From NCBI GenBank assembly GCA_964614585.1, contig CAZTLW010000131.1, forward strand, positions 1 through 6,400: a stretch of DNA of 6,400 bases, written 5' to 3'. The position numbers and the translations under genes are program-made. Origin of the DNA: JAHEFX01 sp964614585. Its GTDB lineage: Bacteria; Actinomycetota; Acidimicrobiia; Spongiisociales; JAENVV01. A model generated the notes under the pieces. The model had not been told where the DNA came from and ran no database searches. It saw only the letters and a program-made list of their open reading frames with translations. Numbering within the stretch: position 1 is the stretch's first letter; the number at the start of each line of letters is the position of its first letter. Below, piece by piece: positions 1 to 5,260 of the stretch.

Positions 1-2
1 CT

Positions 3-1073
3 GGCTTTATGAACCTTACGGCCGATCTTGGCATGGGCGACCTTGCCTATGCCAGCGGGAATGAGCTTTCTCAGGGCAGGGCCAAACAGGCGGCGGGCGG
101 CAATTCGGTGTGGGAGCTTCAGGGGGAGATCGGCGGGGAGGAGCTGAGCGCTGCCAATTCCAACCTTCTCGACCAATACGCAAGCACGGGAACGATAACC
201 GACGAAGAGGCTGCCGCCTGGAAGGTAATAAACCAGCGACGCCCTTACGACGTATCGGAGTGGATGAAAACTATCGCACAGACTCGCGGCAAGGCGTTTG
301 CCGGTATACCGGGCGCCGTTGCACAGGAGAGGGCATTACGGCCGGAAAAGGCCGCAACCGCGGCGTCTGTCGAATATGCAAAGCTCGCCCCGAAAGAACA
401 GCTCATGGAATTGCAGAGCAAGGCCCGGCAGCAGCAGAAGGCCGGAGAGGCCATGGTCAATTGGGACAAGGTGGTTTCGCTCATGGGCAATATGTGGGGC
501 CGCAAGAAAGAGCAACTCGACGAGGGTGTCATGGGGATGACCGGCAGCGGGCCTGTTGTCGGGGCACTGAAGTCCGGTGCTGCAAAACTGCGGGCTCCCG
601 GGGGCTTGCGTACCGGTGTATTCGAGGGGCAGCGCACGGAAACGGCTATGGCGCTCAACAGCGTTCTGACGGGGCAGAACCGGCTGATCGAAGGGATATT
701 CAACCGCATAGCGGCGACACTGCCGGACGTGTACGATACACAGGATTATGCTATCGCGAAAATCGACCAGTCCATTCGAAACAGTTATGGTCTGTCGAAG
801 GCTATGCGCCAGCGGGGTTTGCTTGACCCCTCATATTTGCAAAACTTCAGCGATGAGCAGTTGGCTGATCCCGAAAGTCAGATCAACCAGGAGATTGCAT
901 CGATTGCCCCGGCCAGTCTCGACGAACGCGATGAGCGGGAGATACAGCAGATAATGAACCGTATCCTTGGAGCCGATTCGCCGTATCGGGGTCGGCGGCA
1001 GGAGTCGCAGGGCGGCGGCCAGACAGGTCCGGCTACAATAAGATCTCTTGCCGATGAAATCTTTGGAGAATAA
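3..1073 (+). CDS. Hypothetical phage late protein, probably 5'-truncated by the window edge
   Basis: I do not recognise this protein. The frame is open from the left edge; the first in-frame Met is at base 9 with no visible ribosome binding site, so the gene probably begins upstream. Counting from that Met, the visible part is 354 residues, soluble and helix-rich, with no signal peptide or membrane span. Residues 108-175 are charged and Gln/Lys-rich (possible coiled coil), 175-205 are a Gly/Ala/Pro linker, 205-262 form a compact helical segment (key residues FEGQRTETA and LNSVLTGQNRLIEGI), and the tail from 325 is low-complexity Arg/Gln/Gly before a short helix at the stop. It abuts the next plus-strand gene with a two-base gap, and its final codons supply that gene's Shine-Dalgarno, so the two are likely co-translated. 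Position before a lysis cassette suggests a virion-associated or internal protein; that is inference. Confidence 0.72.
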   Translation, partial: GFMNLTADLGMGDLAYASGNELSQGRAKQAAGGNSVWELQGEIGGEELSAANSNLLDQYASTGTITDEEAAAWKVINQRRPYDVSEWMKTIAQTRGKAFAGIPGAVAQERALRPEKAATAASVEYAKLAPKEQLMELQSKARQQQKAGEAMVNWDKVVSLMGNMWGRKKEQLDEGVMGMTGSGPVVGALKSGAAKLRAPGGLRTGVFEGQRTETAMALNSVLTGQNRLIEGIFNRIAATLPDVYDTQDYAIAKIDQSIRNSYGLSKAMRQRGLLDPSYLQNFSDEQLADPESQINQEIASIAPASLDERDEREIQQIMNRILGADSPYRGRRQESQGGGQTGPATIRSLADEIFGE

Positions 1074-1075
1074 TT

Positions 1076-2716
1076 ATGGCTGAGCTCGATTCCGTGACGG
1101 TAAGGGAACTGCTTAAAGAGGCGAAAAGGCGGGGCTTCTCTAAAGAAGAAGCTATTCGTCGCGTGGAGCAGTACCAAGCACGACAACAAGGCGGGAATTA
1201 TCAGCAGCCTGCCGCACAGCAGCCCGATACGACCGCACAGGAGGCCCCACAATCCACGTTCATGGATCGGATAGGGTTTGGTGCCCCCGAGCAGAGAACG
1301 CCGTTTGGGCTGCCCCCAAAGGCCGCAGAAACGATGTTTCCACGAAGCGCCAAGCTGCCCCCTGAGATGATAGACAAATCGACGCCCAAGGGTGTCGGCG
1401 CCGGGGTGGCTGATATGCTGAGTTTGCCAGGGCGTTTTCTTGCATCTACCCCTCGCTTGGTTGGCGATGCGATGCGGAACATGGGCGACCGTGTTGGAAC
1501 GAACATCGGGAACGACAAGACCTTTGCGCAGGGTGTGGCCGACACCGAGGGGCAGAACATTGGTGGCAAACTTTTACGCGATCCGCTTCTTCCGTTGTCT
1601 GCTGTTTCTGGTGCTGCGGCAAGCAAGATGATCCCGCAGGGGGCCGGGATGCTTGCCAAGACAGGGGCCGGGGCCGGGGCTGGTGCAATTGAAGGGCTTG
1701 CGGTGGGCGGTGCGAAACAAGCCCTTGATGTCTCTCAGGGTGAGGAGTTCAGCGGGAAGGAGCTTGCCGGGGATGTGCTCAGCAGCGCAGCGTTTGGCGG
1801 GATGAGCGAAATTGCAGCGGACCTGCTTCGGTATGGCCTGGCTCCGAAAATGTTCAGAAGCGCAATGATGCCGAACAAGAACGTGCGGATCAAAGGGTTC
1901 GACCCTGAGAACATCGTCAAGTATGATATTGGCGGCTCCTTCGATTCGATAGAAAAAAAGGCAGCACAGAAGATTTCACAAGCCAAGGAGATGGCGGATA
2001 GCTACCTCGAAACCCTTGCCAGGCAGAGGCCCGACGCAAGGGTGAGTGTCGACGATGTGATCCAGGGGTTTCTTGAAGACCTTGATGCCGGGCGCCTCGA
2101 CCAATACTTTGCGGCGGACCAAACGGACGCAGCAGAGGGCGTTGTCGACAAGATACTTGCATCATTCAGCAAACGCGGGTACACCGGACAGGTTGATTTG
2201 CCAACCGCAAACAAGGCCAAAAGGTGGCTTGGGCGCGGCGTGTTCAAGAAAGGCCCAAACCCCTCCATAGAGGAGGCTGCTGCAAACAAAGTGAAGGAGT
2301 TGCTCGATCTACGAATCAGGGACAAGATACAGGAGATTGCTCCGGATATAGCAAAGCACAATCAGGTCATGCGCGACTTGATACCAATCAAGCAAGCAGC
2401 ATCAGACGCAGCGGAGCGGTACGGTAATCGAAATGTTTTTACTGGCATGACCAACATGCAGCTTGGTCAGGCGGGGGCAATTAGCTCAGCGGTATCGGGC
2501 AACCCGTCCTACCTTGTCGGGTCCCTTGGTATGGCCGGGATCAACAATGTTCTTTCGCCCGGGCGTGGCGCAGAGCTTGTCAACACGATAGGAAAGGAAA
2601 TTCAAGGCGTTGGGCGACTTGGTGGCCGCAGTGTGATAGGCACTCGAATCACCAACCCAACAGAGGAAGAAGAAAAACGCAAAGCTATGCAGCGTCAGAG
2701 TGCTCAATTTCGGTAG
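1076..2716 (+). CDS. Large Ala/Gly-rich phage protein, candidate virion-associated/DNA-ejection protein
   Basis: A 546-residue protein starting at ATG 1076, with GGAG at 1065-1068 seven bases upstream. No catalytic motif is recognised. Residues 5-36 form a charged helical N-terminus, 37-60 a Gln/Ala/Pro linker, and about 105-130 an amphipathic stretch. Residues 165-250 are strikingly Gly/Ala-rich and hydrophobic (core GAGMLAKTGAGAGAGAIEG at about 189-207), which could insert into or cross a membrane. From about 290 to 450 it is helical and charged (VDDVIQGFLEDLDAGRL, then KVKELLDLRIRDKIQEIAPDIAKHN). Residues 460-495 are again Gly/Ala-rich, and the C-terminus is basic and acidic. Soluble helical blocks around a membrane-active glycine-rich centre are seen in podovirus-type internal/ejection proteins; the assignment here is by architecture and gene position only. 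It could instead be a minor structural or large polyvalent-type protein. The 3' end overlaps the opposing small gene by 32 bases. Confidence 0.82.
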   Translation: MAELDSVTVRELLKEAKRRGFSKEEAIRRVEQYQARQQGGNYQQPAAQQPDTTAQEAPQSTFMDRIGFGAPEQRTPFGLPPKAAETMFPRSAKLPPEMIDKSTPKGVGAGVADMLSLPGRFLASTPRLVGDAMRNMGDRVGTNIGNDKTFAQGVADTEGQNIGGKLLRDPLLPLSAVSGAAASKMIPQGAGMLAKTGAGAGAGAIEGLAVGGAKQALDVSQGEEFSGKELAGDVLSSAAFGGMSEIAADLLRYGLAPKMFRSAMMPNKNVRIKGFDPENIVKYDIGGSFDSIEKKAAQKISQAKEMADSYLETLARQRPDARVSVDDVIQGFLEDLDAGRLDQYFAADQTDAAEGVVDKILASFSKRGYTGQVDLPTANKAKRWLGRGVFKKGPNPSIEEAAANKVKELLDLRIRDKIQEIAPDIAKHNQVMRDLIPIKQAASDAAERYGNRNVFTGMTNMQLGQAGAISSAVSGNPSYLVGSLGMAGINNVLSPGRGAELVNTIGKEIQGVGRLGGRSVIGTRITNPTEEEEKRKAMQRQSAQFR

Positions 2717-2894
2717 TCGGGGCGGTTCTATCCAGAACCGTTTCGACATCGGACTCTAAGCACTCAATGTGTTTTTCAATGGTTTTCAGACGGCCGTCAA
2801 TGTTGGCTGATAAAGCAATAAGTTTCCAGTTCACCACGCTGTTCGCAAGGTATGCGATGACACCAACAATTATGAGAGCTTGCCACCATTCCAT
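2685..2894 (-). CDS. Small membrane protein with coiled coil, antisense to the late genes (moron candidate)
   Basis: A 69-residue protein on the opposite strand to every other gene here. An upstream TTG at 2918 is possible, but ATG 2894 is chosen because AGGAGG sits five bases before it and the promoter -10 box overlaps the TTG. Residues 3-28 start MEWWQALIIVGVIAYLA and form one membrane span, with a flanking Trp pair at 3-4 and Lys24 after it. Residues 29-55 have a heptad-like hydrophobic pattern (I32, L36, I39, I43, L46, V50, V53/L54), suggesting a coiled coil, followed by an acidic tail. The shape resembles short inner-membrane proteins such as holin/antiholin accessories, spanin-like proteins or superinfection-exclusion proteins; no family can be named. 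Its own strong promoter implies expression independent of the late operon, for example from a prophage. The stop TAG lies inside the opposing 546-residue gene. Confidence 0.78.
   Translation of the reverse strand: MEWWQALIIVGVIAYLANSVVNWKLIALSANIDGRLKTIEKHIECLESDVETVLDRTAPTTEIEHSDAA
2723..2740 (+). terminator. Stem-loop after the 546-residue gene, possible weak terminator
   Basis: CGGTTCT (2723-2729) pairs perfectly with AGAACCG (2734-2740) around a four-base ATCC loop, seven bases after the stop at 2716. G2721 and G2722 could add two G-U pairs. Only three T bases follow (TTTCGAC), so as an intrinsic terminator for plus-strand transcription it is weak. It lies inside the antisense small CDS, so its sequence is also constrained by coding. 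It may instead protect the mRNA 3' end. Confidence 0.4.
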
Positions 2895-2899
2895 ACACC

Positions 2900-2905
2900 C
2901 CTCCT
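2900..2905 (-). promoter_or_regulatory. Consensus Shine-Dalgarno AGGAGG deciding the start of the antisense gene
   Basis: On the minus strand the sequence GAGGAGGGG (2906-2898) contains the full AGGAGG, five bases before ATG 2894. It favours that ATG over the in-frame TTG at 2918, which would lie within the -10 box and have no upstream ribosome site on the transcript. Confidence 0.75.
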
Positions 2906-2917
2906 CTCGGTTCCACA

Positions 2918-2946
2918 ATTATACGGCCAGAGGGGGCAAAAGTCAA
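2918..2946 (-). promoter_or_regulatory. Strong sigma70-type promoter for the antisense small gene
   Basis: Read on the minus strand, TTGACT (2946-2941) is a one-mismatch -35 box and TATAAT (2923-2918) is a perfect -10 box, separated by exactly 17 bases (2940-2924). The predicted transcription start is about seven bases on, near 2911-2912, giving a leader of about 17 bases that contains AGGAGG and reaches ATG 2894. Spacing and order fit the gene exactly, so chance is unlikely. No operator-like inverted repeat is obvious over it, which suggests constitutive expression. Confidence 0.8.
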
Positions 2947-2982
2947 ACGGAACATGTAGCGTAGCCCGAAAGGGGGCGTACC

Positions 2983-3429
2983 ATGTGTAGTGTCAGGGAT
3001 GCAGTGATCGAATCGGCAAGGCTGAAAATAGGACGCCCTTACTTGTGGGGAGGTCAGACAGATGCCGGTTACGACTGTTCGGGCTTCGTGGTCGATTGCC
3101 TGCTGAGCGCCGGGGTCTACCTCTCTGACATGAACGCATCCGGACTGGCAAAGGAGTTTCACCACTATCACAAGTTCGTGGGCGCTGCTGAGCCGGGGGA
3201 TCTTCTTTTCTACGGTGAGGATGGACAGGACCCCGATCACGTCATGATGGTGCTGGATGTGTGGCAGAACACGGACGATGGCTGGCCGATGATGTGGCTT
3301 GTCGGGGCCCGGGGCGGGGATTCAAGCACGAAGACCATGGAGGAGGCATACGACCGCCAGGCCTTCGTCGATGTGGTCAGGGGCGATTACTGGAAACGGC
3401 GCTTTCAATTCATCCTGGGAATAGAGTGA
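2983..3429 (+). CDS. NlpC/P60 (C40) family cysteine peptidase, probable phage endolysin or tail lysin
   Basis: A 148-residue single-domain protein, a usual length for a stand-alone NlpC/P60 domain. The family cleaves peptidoglycan stem peptides, classically the D-gamma-Glu to diamino acid bond. The substrate-side motif GRPYLWGG is at 17-24 and the nucleophile is Cys32 in YDCSGFV. PGDLLFY (71-77) is the usual strand before the catalytic His, which is His86 in DHVMMV. The third polar residue of the triad, often His just before an Ala, falls at about Gly108 in LVGARGG, so that position looks unusual. There is no signal peptide, so export would need a holin or a tail structure. AGGGGG at 2971-2976 precedes ATG 2983 by six bases. 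It is followed nine bases later by a small membrane protein and a Pal-like lipoprotein, which favours lysis over a tail-tip role, though the latter is also known for this family. Confidence 0.88.
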   Translation: MCSVRDAVIESARLKIGRPYLWGGQTDAGYDCSGFVVDCLLSAGVYLSDMNASGLAKEFHHYHKFVGAAEPGDLLFYGEDGQDPDHVMMVLDVWQNTDDGWPMMWLVGARGGDSSTKTMEEAYDRQAFVDVVRGDYWKRRFQFILGIE

Positions 3430-3438
3430 GGTACAGCT

Positions 3439-3753
3439 ATGATGTGGCAACAGTGGATACTCGGGACAGTGACAATCGTTGGCGTGGCTGCTTTGATCCG
3501 TGCGATACCCAAGGAGAAAATCAACGAGCAGGTGTGTCCCTGGGCCGAAAAGATGGGGGCCTTGCTTTCCAAGCTGATACTATCCAGGCTTCCCAGGGCA
3601 GCGGCGGAAAAGGTCGAGGAGGGGATCATTTGCACGCTGCTGGATGTGGCCGGTGCGGTGCTTCTTGCTTTTGAATGTGGACTACTTGCGGATAACGATT
3701 CACGACTCAAGAAGGAGGGGAAGGATGGGGCGGATGTTAAAGCAACTGATTGA
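3439..3753 (+). CDS. Small membrane protein, holin candidate
   Basis: A 104-residue protein with an N-terminal hydrophobic segment (about residues 6-22, WILGTVTIVGVAALI), a middle amphipathic basic stretch (about 23-60) and a second hydrophobic segment (about 62-84, IICTLLDVAGAVLLAFECG), ending in a highly charged tail (RLKKEGKDG). Two membrane segments, small size, charged C-terminus and position right after the peptidase are typical of class II phage holins, which form inner-membrane holes to release or activate the endolysin. No specific holin family is recognised. Two adjacent ATGs (3439 and 3442) are possible starts; the upstream GTGAGG (3426-3431) is only a modest ribosome site and suits either. 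Dual starts are reminiscent of holin/antiholin pairs, but the two here are adjacent and would add only one Met. The 3' end contains the ribosome site of the next gene and overlaps it by 29 bases. Confidence 0.68.
   Translation: MMWQQWILGTVTIVGVAALIRAIPKEKINEQVCPWAEKMGALLSKLILSRLPRAAAEKVEEGIICTLLDVAGAVLLAFECGLLADNDSRLKKEGKDGADVKATD
3714..3720 (+). promoter_or_regulatory. Shine-Dalgarno GGAGGGG setting the start of the Pal-like gene
   Basis: GGAGGGG lies four bases before ATG 3725 (six if only GGAGG pairs) and inside the end of the preceding membrane-protein gene. It selects ATG 3725 over the in-frame ATG at 3644, which would give an N-terminal extension encoded entirely inside the upstream gene and lacking a signal-like start, and over ATG 3734, which is farther from the site. 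Confidence 0.7.
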
Positions 3754-4267
3754 CTCGATTGTGTTTTCGATCCCGATGCTTGTTTTTGGTGCACTGGTGC
3801 TGATATGGTGCCTTTCCATGGCCGGCTGCACCAGCAAGAAGAACACGACGATAGAGATGTTTCCCGATGTGATACAGGAGCGCCAGGAGCCTGTTGTTAC
3901 CCCCTCCCCCGCCCCCTCCCAGCGGGAACAGGCTCCGGCTCCTGTTTTAACGCCAGAGACTGTCTATTTCGGCTTTGACCGGTTCAACCTTACCGACGAT
4001 GCCTGTGATGCTTTGGATGCCATAGCGGGGCTTATAGGGGCCTCAGATCAAGGATTGCTGGTCATTACCGGTGGAGCTTGCCCGATCGGTGACGAACAGT
4101 ACAATTCTGACTTGGGGTATCGTCGGGCTTTGGCAGTAAAAAACTACTTGAGGCGTGCGGGTGTGGGGATGGAAACCGAGATCCGCAGCTTTGGCGAATC
4201 GAATCTGGTTGCACTCTCTCCTGCGGATTACTGGCGTAATCGAAGGGTAGAAATCGAGGTACGGTGA
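3725..4267 (+). CDS. Pal/OmpA-like peptidoglycan-associated lipoprotein homologue, phage-encoded
   Basis: A 180-residue protein beginning at ATG 3725. Residues 12-34 are a hydrophobic export segment ending LSMAGC; Cys35 would be the lipidated residue, although Met at -3 is not the commonest lipobox residue. Residues 50-78 are a Pro/Ala/Gln linker suited to spanning periplasm. Residues 79-180 are an OmpA C-terminal (Pal-type) domain: VYFGFDRFNLTDDA, then GGACPIGDEQYNSDLGYRRALAV (116-138), then SFGESN and the closing NRRVEIEV (172-179). The region aligns without gaps to bacterial Pal from memory. The Asp that usually follows Gly-His-Thr/Ala and binds diaminopimelate is Cys119, while the partner Arg of the RRA motif (Arg134) is kept. 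Pal tethers outer membrane to wall and partners TolB/TolA. Between lysis genes, a role in outer-membrane disruption is plausible but inferred. The stop overlaps the possible GTG start of the next gene. Confidence 0.85.
   Translation: MGRMLKQLIDSIVFSIPMLVFGALVLIWCLSMAGCTSKKNTTIEMFPDVIQERQEPVVTPSPAPSQREQAPAPVLTPETVYFGFDRFNLTDDACDALDAIAGLIGASDQGLLVITGGACPIGDEQYNSDLGYRRALAVKNYLRRAGVGMETEIRSFGESNLVALSPADYWRNRRVEIEVR
3900..3920 (-). other. Candidate G-quadruplex on the template strand of the Pal-like gene
   Basis: The plus strand has four C-runs of 5, 5, 5 and 3 bases separated by single T, G and T bases. The minus strand therefore has four G-runs with one-base loops, a pattern known to favour very stable quadruplexes. 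It encodes the Pro/Ser/Ala linker (TPSPAPS) of the lipoprotein, so codon choice for proline (CCC) may be the simple cause. It could slow transcription of this strand or replication. Confidence 0.5.
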
Positions 4268-4269
4268 TC

Positions 4270-4518
4270 ATGGCTGAATTCGTGACACACGAGCAGTTTG
4301 AAGCGCGCATCAAGGAAGCAAAGGCGCAGCGCGATGAGGTGTGCAACATGCGGCATCGGCAGACAGACGAAAGTATCAAGGTGCTGTTTGGCAAGGTGGA
4401 CGGGTTGGGTCAGAAGTTGGACACGATAGCGCTTCGGGTGGGTATCCTGATTATCTCGACGCTGATGGCCCTTGTCGGCACGCTTGCGGTTCAGCTTATT
4501 CTCAGGGGCATGTCATGA
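4270..4518 (+). CDS. Coiled-coil protein with C-terminal membrane anchor, XhlA-like lysis accessory
   Basis: An 82-residue protein from ATG 4270; GAGGT at 4255-4259 is ten bases upstream. A GTG at 4264 would add two residues and sits closer to that site, so the start could be either. Residues 8-55 are charged and helical with regular hydrophobic spacing around I36, L39, V43, L46, L50, I53 (coiled coil), and residues 57-78 form one membrane span (VGILIISTLMALVGTLAVQLIL) with a very short tail. This coiled coil then C-terminal anchor is the layout of the XhlA family, small proteins that cooperate with XhlB-type holins in Bacillus phage/PBSX lysis. The match is by architecture and context, not by diagnostic residues. 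It directly follows the Pal-like gene and overlaps the next by four bases (ATGA), so translation is coupled. Confidence 0.72.
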   Translation: MAEFVTHEQFEARIKEAKAQRDEVCNMRHRQTDESIKVLFGKVDGLGQKLDTIALRVGILIISTLMALVGTLAVQLILRGMS

Positions 4519-4733
4519 ACTTGCTTTTTGCATTGCTGATTGTCGGGGCAGACTTCGACACAGCCACCGTTGAGTGCCTGCGGGTGGAAGTGCGGCATGA
4601 GCTGACCACGGAGATTCGGGAAGTGAAATCACGCGCTCACTGGCCCACACCGGGCGGTTACTGGGTGAAGGACACGACAGGTCTTAACATCAAATTTAAT
4701 CGAGTGGAGGTTATCCCATGTTCAGAAGAATGA
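4515..4733 (+). CDS. Small hypothetical protein with hydrophobic N-terminus
   Basis: A 72-residue protein starting at ATG 4515, chosen because AGGGG at 4504-4508 is six bases upstream and the start overlaps the previous stop as ATGA; the longer in-frame version from 4341 lies wholly inside the previous gene. Residues 1-11 (MNLLFALLIVG) are hydrophobic but short and lack a basic start, so this is a poor signal peptide; the rest is soluble and charged. Two cysteines (21 and 69) could pair if it is exported. Residues 44-72 (WPTPGGYWVKDTTGLNIKF) look like a small beta fold. No family recognised. It overlaps the next gene by 16 bases, consistent with a translationally coupled operon. Confidence 0.6.
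   Translation: MNLLFALLIVGADFDTATVECLRVEVRHELTTEIREVKSRAHWPTPGGYWVKDTTGLNIKFNRVEVIPCSEE
4706..4710 (+). promoter_or_regulatory. Shine-Dalgarno GGAGG for the secreted beta-rich protein gene
   Basis: GGAGG lies seven bases before ATG 4718, inside the coding sequence of the preceding 72-residue gene. It supports ATG 4718 as the start even though this makes the two genes overlap by 16 bases. Confidence 0.65.
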
Positions 4734-5254
4734 TTCTTTTTGTGGCAGTTCTGGCTTTTGCGGCTTCGGCCATGACTCAGGCTGCGCTGTATGACAGTGT
4801 AAAAACGCGGCTGGCGGCAAAGCATTCCGTGACGGTCGATGACGTGACGATCCGCAGTGAGACGCTTAACGCTTCGGAAGTGTCGGCCAGTGTACCGGTT
4901 CTTCAGGGGCAGTTGGCATACATTGTCACAAGCGGCGGGTCTTTGGTAGCAGACGGCTCTGTCAAGATTTACAAGGTGTCGGCAACAAGCGATTATTCGT
5001 TTGACCCTCCCGACTTGGATGACGAGTTGATCGCAACGGCTACCTCATGGCTGATGAATGGGTCCAATCACAGCGGCATAGAATACTATCCAAAGGGCAG
5101 TTGGTCAGTCAATGTCTACAGCAACGGCGGCACAGTCAAGATACTAAAAACCCTGTGCGTTAAACTGGACCCCGTGGCGGACACGTCGAGCGAAGTCACC
5201 GTGACGATTATCAAGCGCGGCACAGATCCCGTTGCAATCACCGACGAACAGTAA
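4718..5254 (+). CDS. Secreted beta-rich protein of unknown function
   Basis: A 178-residue protein with a textbook Sec signal peptide: basic MFRRM, hydrophobic ILFVAVLAFAASAM, and likely cleavage near TQA-ALYD (after residue 22) or after residue 18. The mature part opens with a helix (LYDSVKTRLAAKH) and then alternates short hydrophobic and Thr/Ser/Asp-rich strands with turns, suggesting an all-beta domain. There is one Cys in the mature region (TLCVKLDP), so no intramolecular disulphide. I do not recognise a family. It lies between the small 72-residue gene and the LamG-domain gene, six bases before the latter, so it is probably made with it and may be its partner or a shared-structure component. 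A signal peptide is unusual for a phage virion protein and points to the periplasm, outer membrane or cell surface. Confidence 0.78.
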   Translation: MFRRMILFVAVLAFAASAMTQAALYDSVKTRLAAKHSVTVDDVTIRSETLNASEVSASVPVLQGQLAYIVTSGGSLVADGSVKIYKVSATSDYSFDPPDLDDELIATATSWLMNGSNHSGIEYYPKGSWSVNVYSNGGTVKILKTLCVKLDPVADTSSEVTVTIIKRGTDPVAITDEQ

Positions 5255-5260
5255 GGTGTC

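Noticed and set aside
110..826. 238-codon open frame overlapping the first gene on the same strand
   Set aside because: Its translation is Arg/Gly/Cys-rich, with no Shine-Dalgarno before its start and no domain-like pattern; it is a shadow frame of GC-rich coding DNA.
878..1252. 124-codon minus-strand frame with a hydrophobic start across the junction of the first two genes
   Set aside because: The hydrophobic run is the reverse complement of Gln/Ala-rich coding sequence, and no convincing ribosome site or promoter precedes it.
1664..1681. Three imperfect GGGGCC hexamers in tandem
   Set aside because: They encode the Gly-Ala run of the 546-residue protein and are too short to call a functional repeat; simple codon bias explains them.
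2473..2525. tRNA-like stretch (GGGGGCA, then TTAGCTCAGCGGTA resembling a D-arm, then an ACCCG/CGGGT stem)
   Set aside because: The anticodon-like stem closes an 11-base loop rather than 7, no T-arm or matching 3' acceptor follows, and the bases are in frame within the 546-residue gene. Most likely chance; an att-like tRNA fragment cannot be shown.
2676..2692. Possible terminator for the antisense gene (GCATAGCTTTGC then T-run on the minus strand)
   Set aside because: The inverted repeat has a central mismatch and no room for a loop, so it cannot form a stable hairpin; no convincing terminator for the antisense gene was found.
2797..3240. 147-codon minus-strand frame overlapping the promoter and the peptidase gene
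   Set aside because: It runs antisense through a clearly conserved NlpC/P60 gene and through the small minus-strand gene in another frame; the 69-residue frame has the promoter and ribosome site, this one does not.
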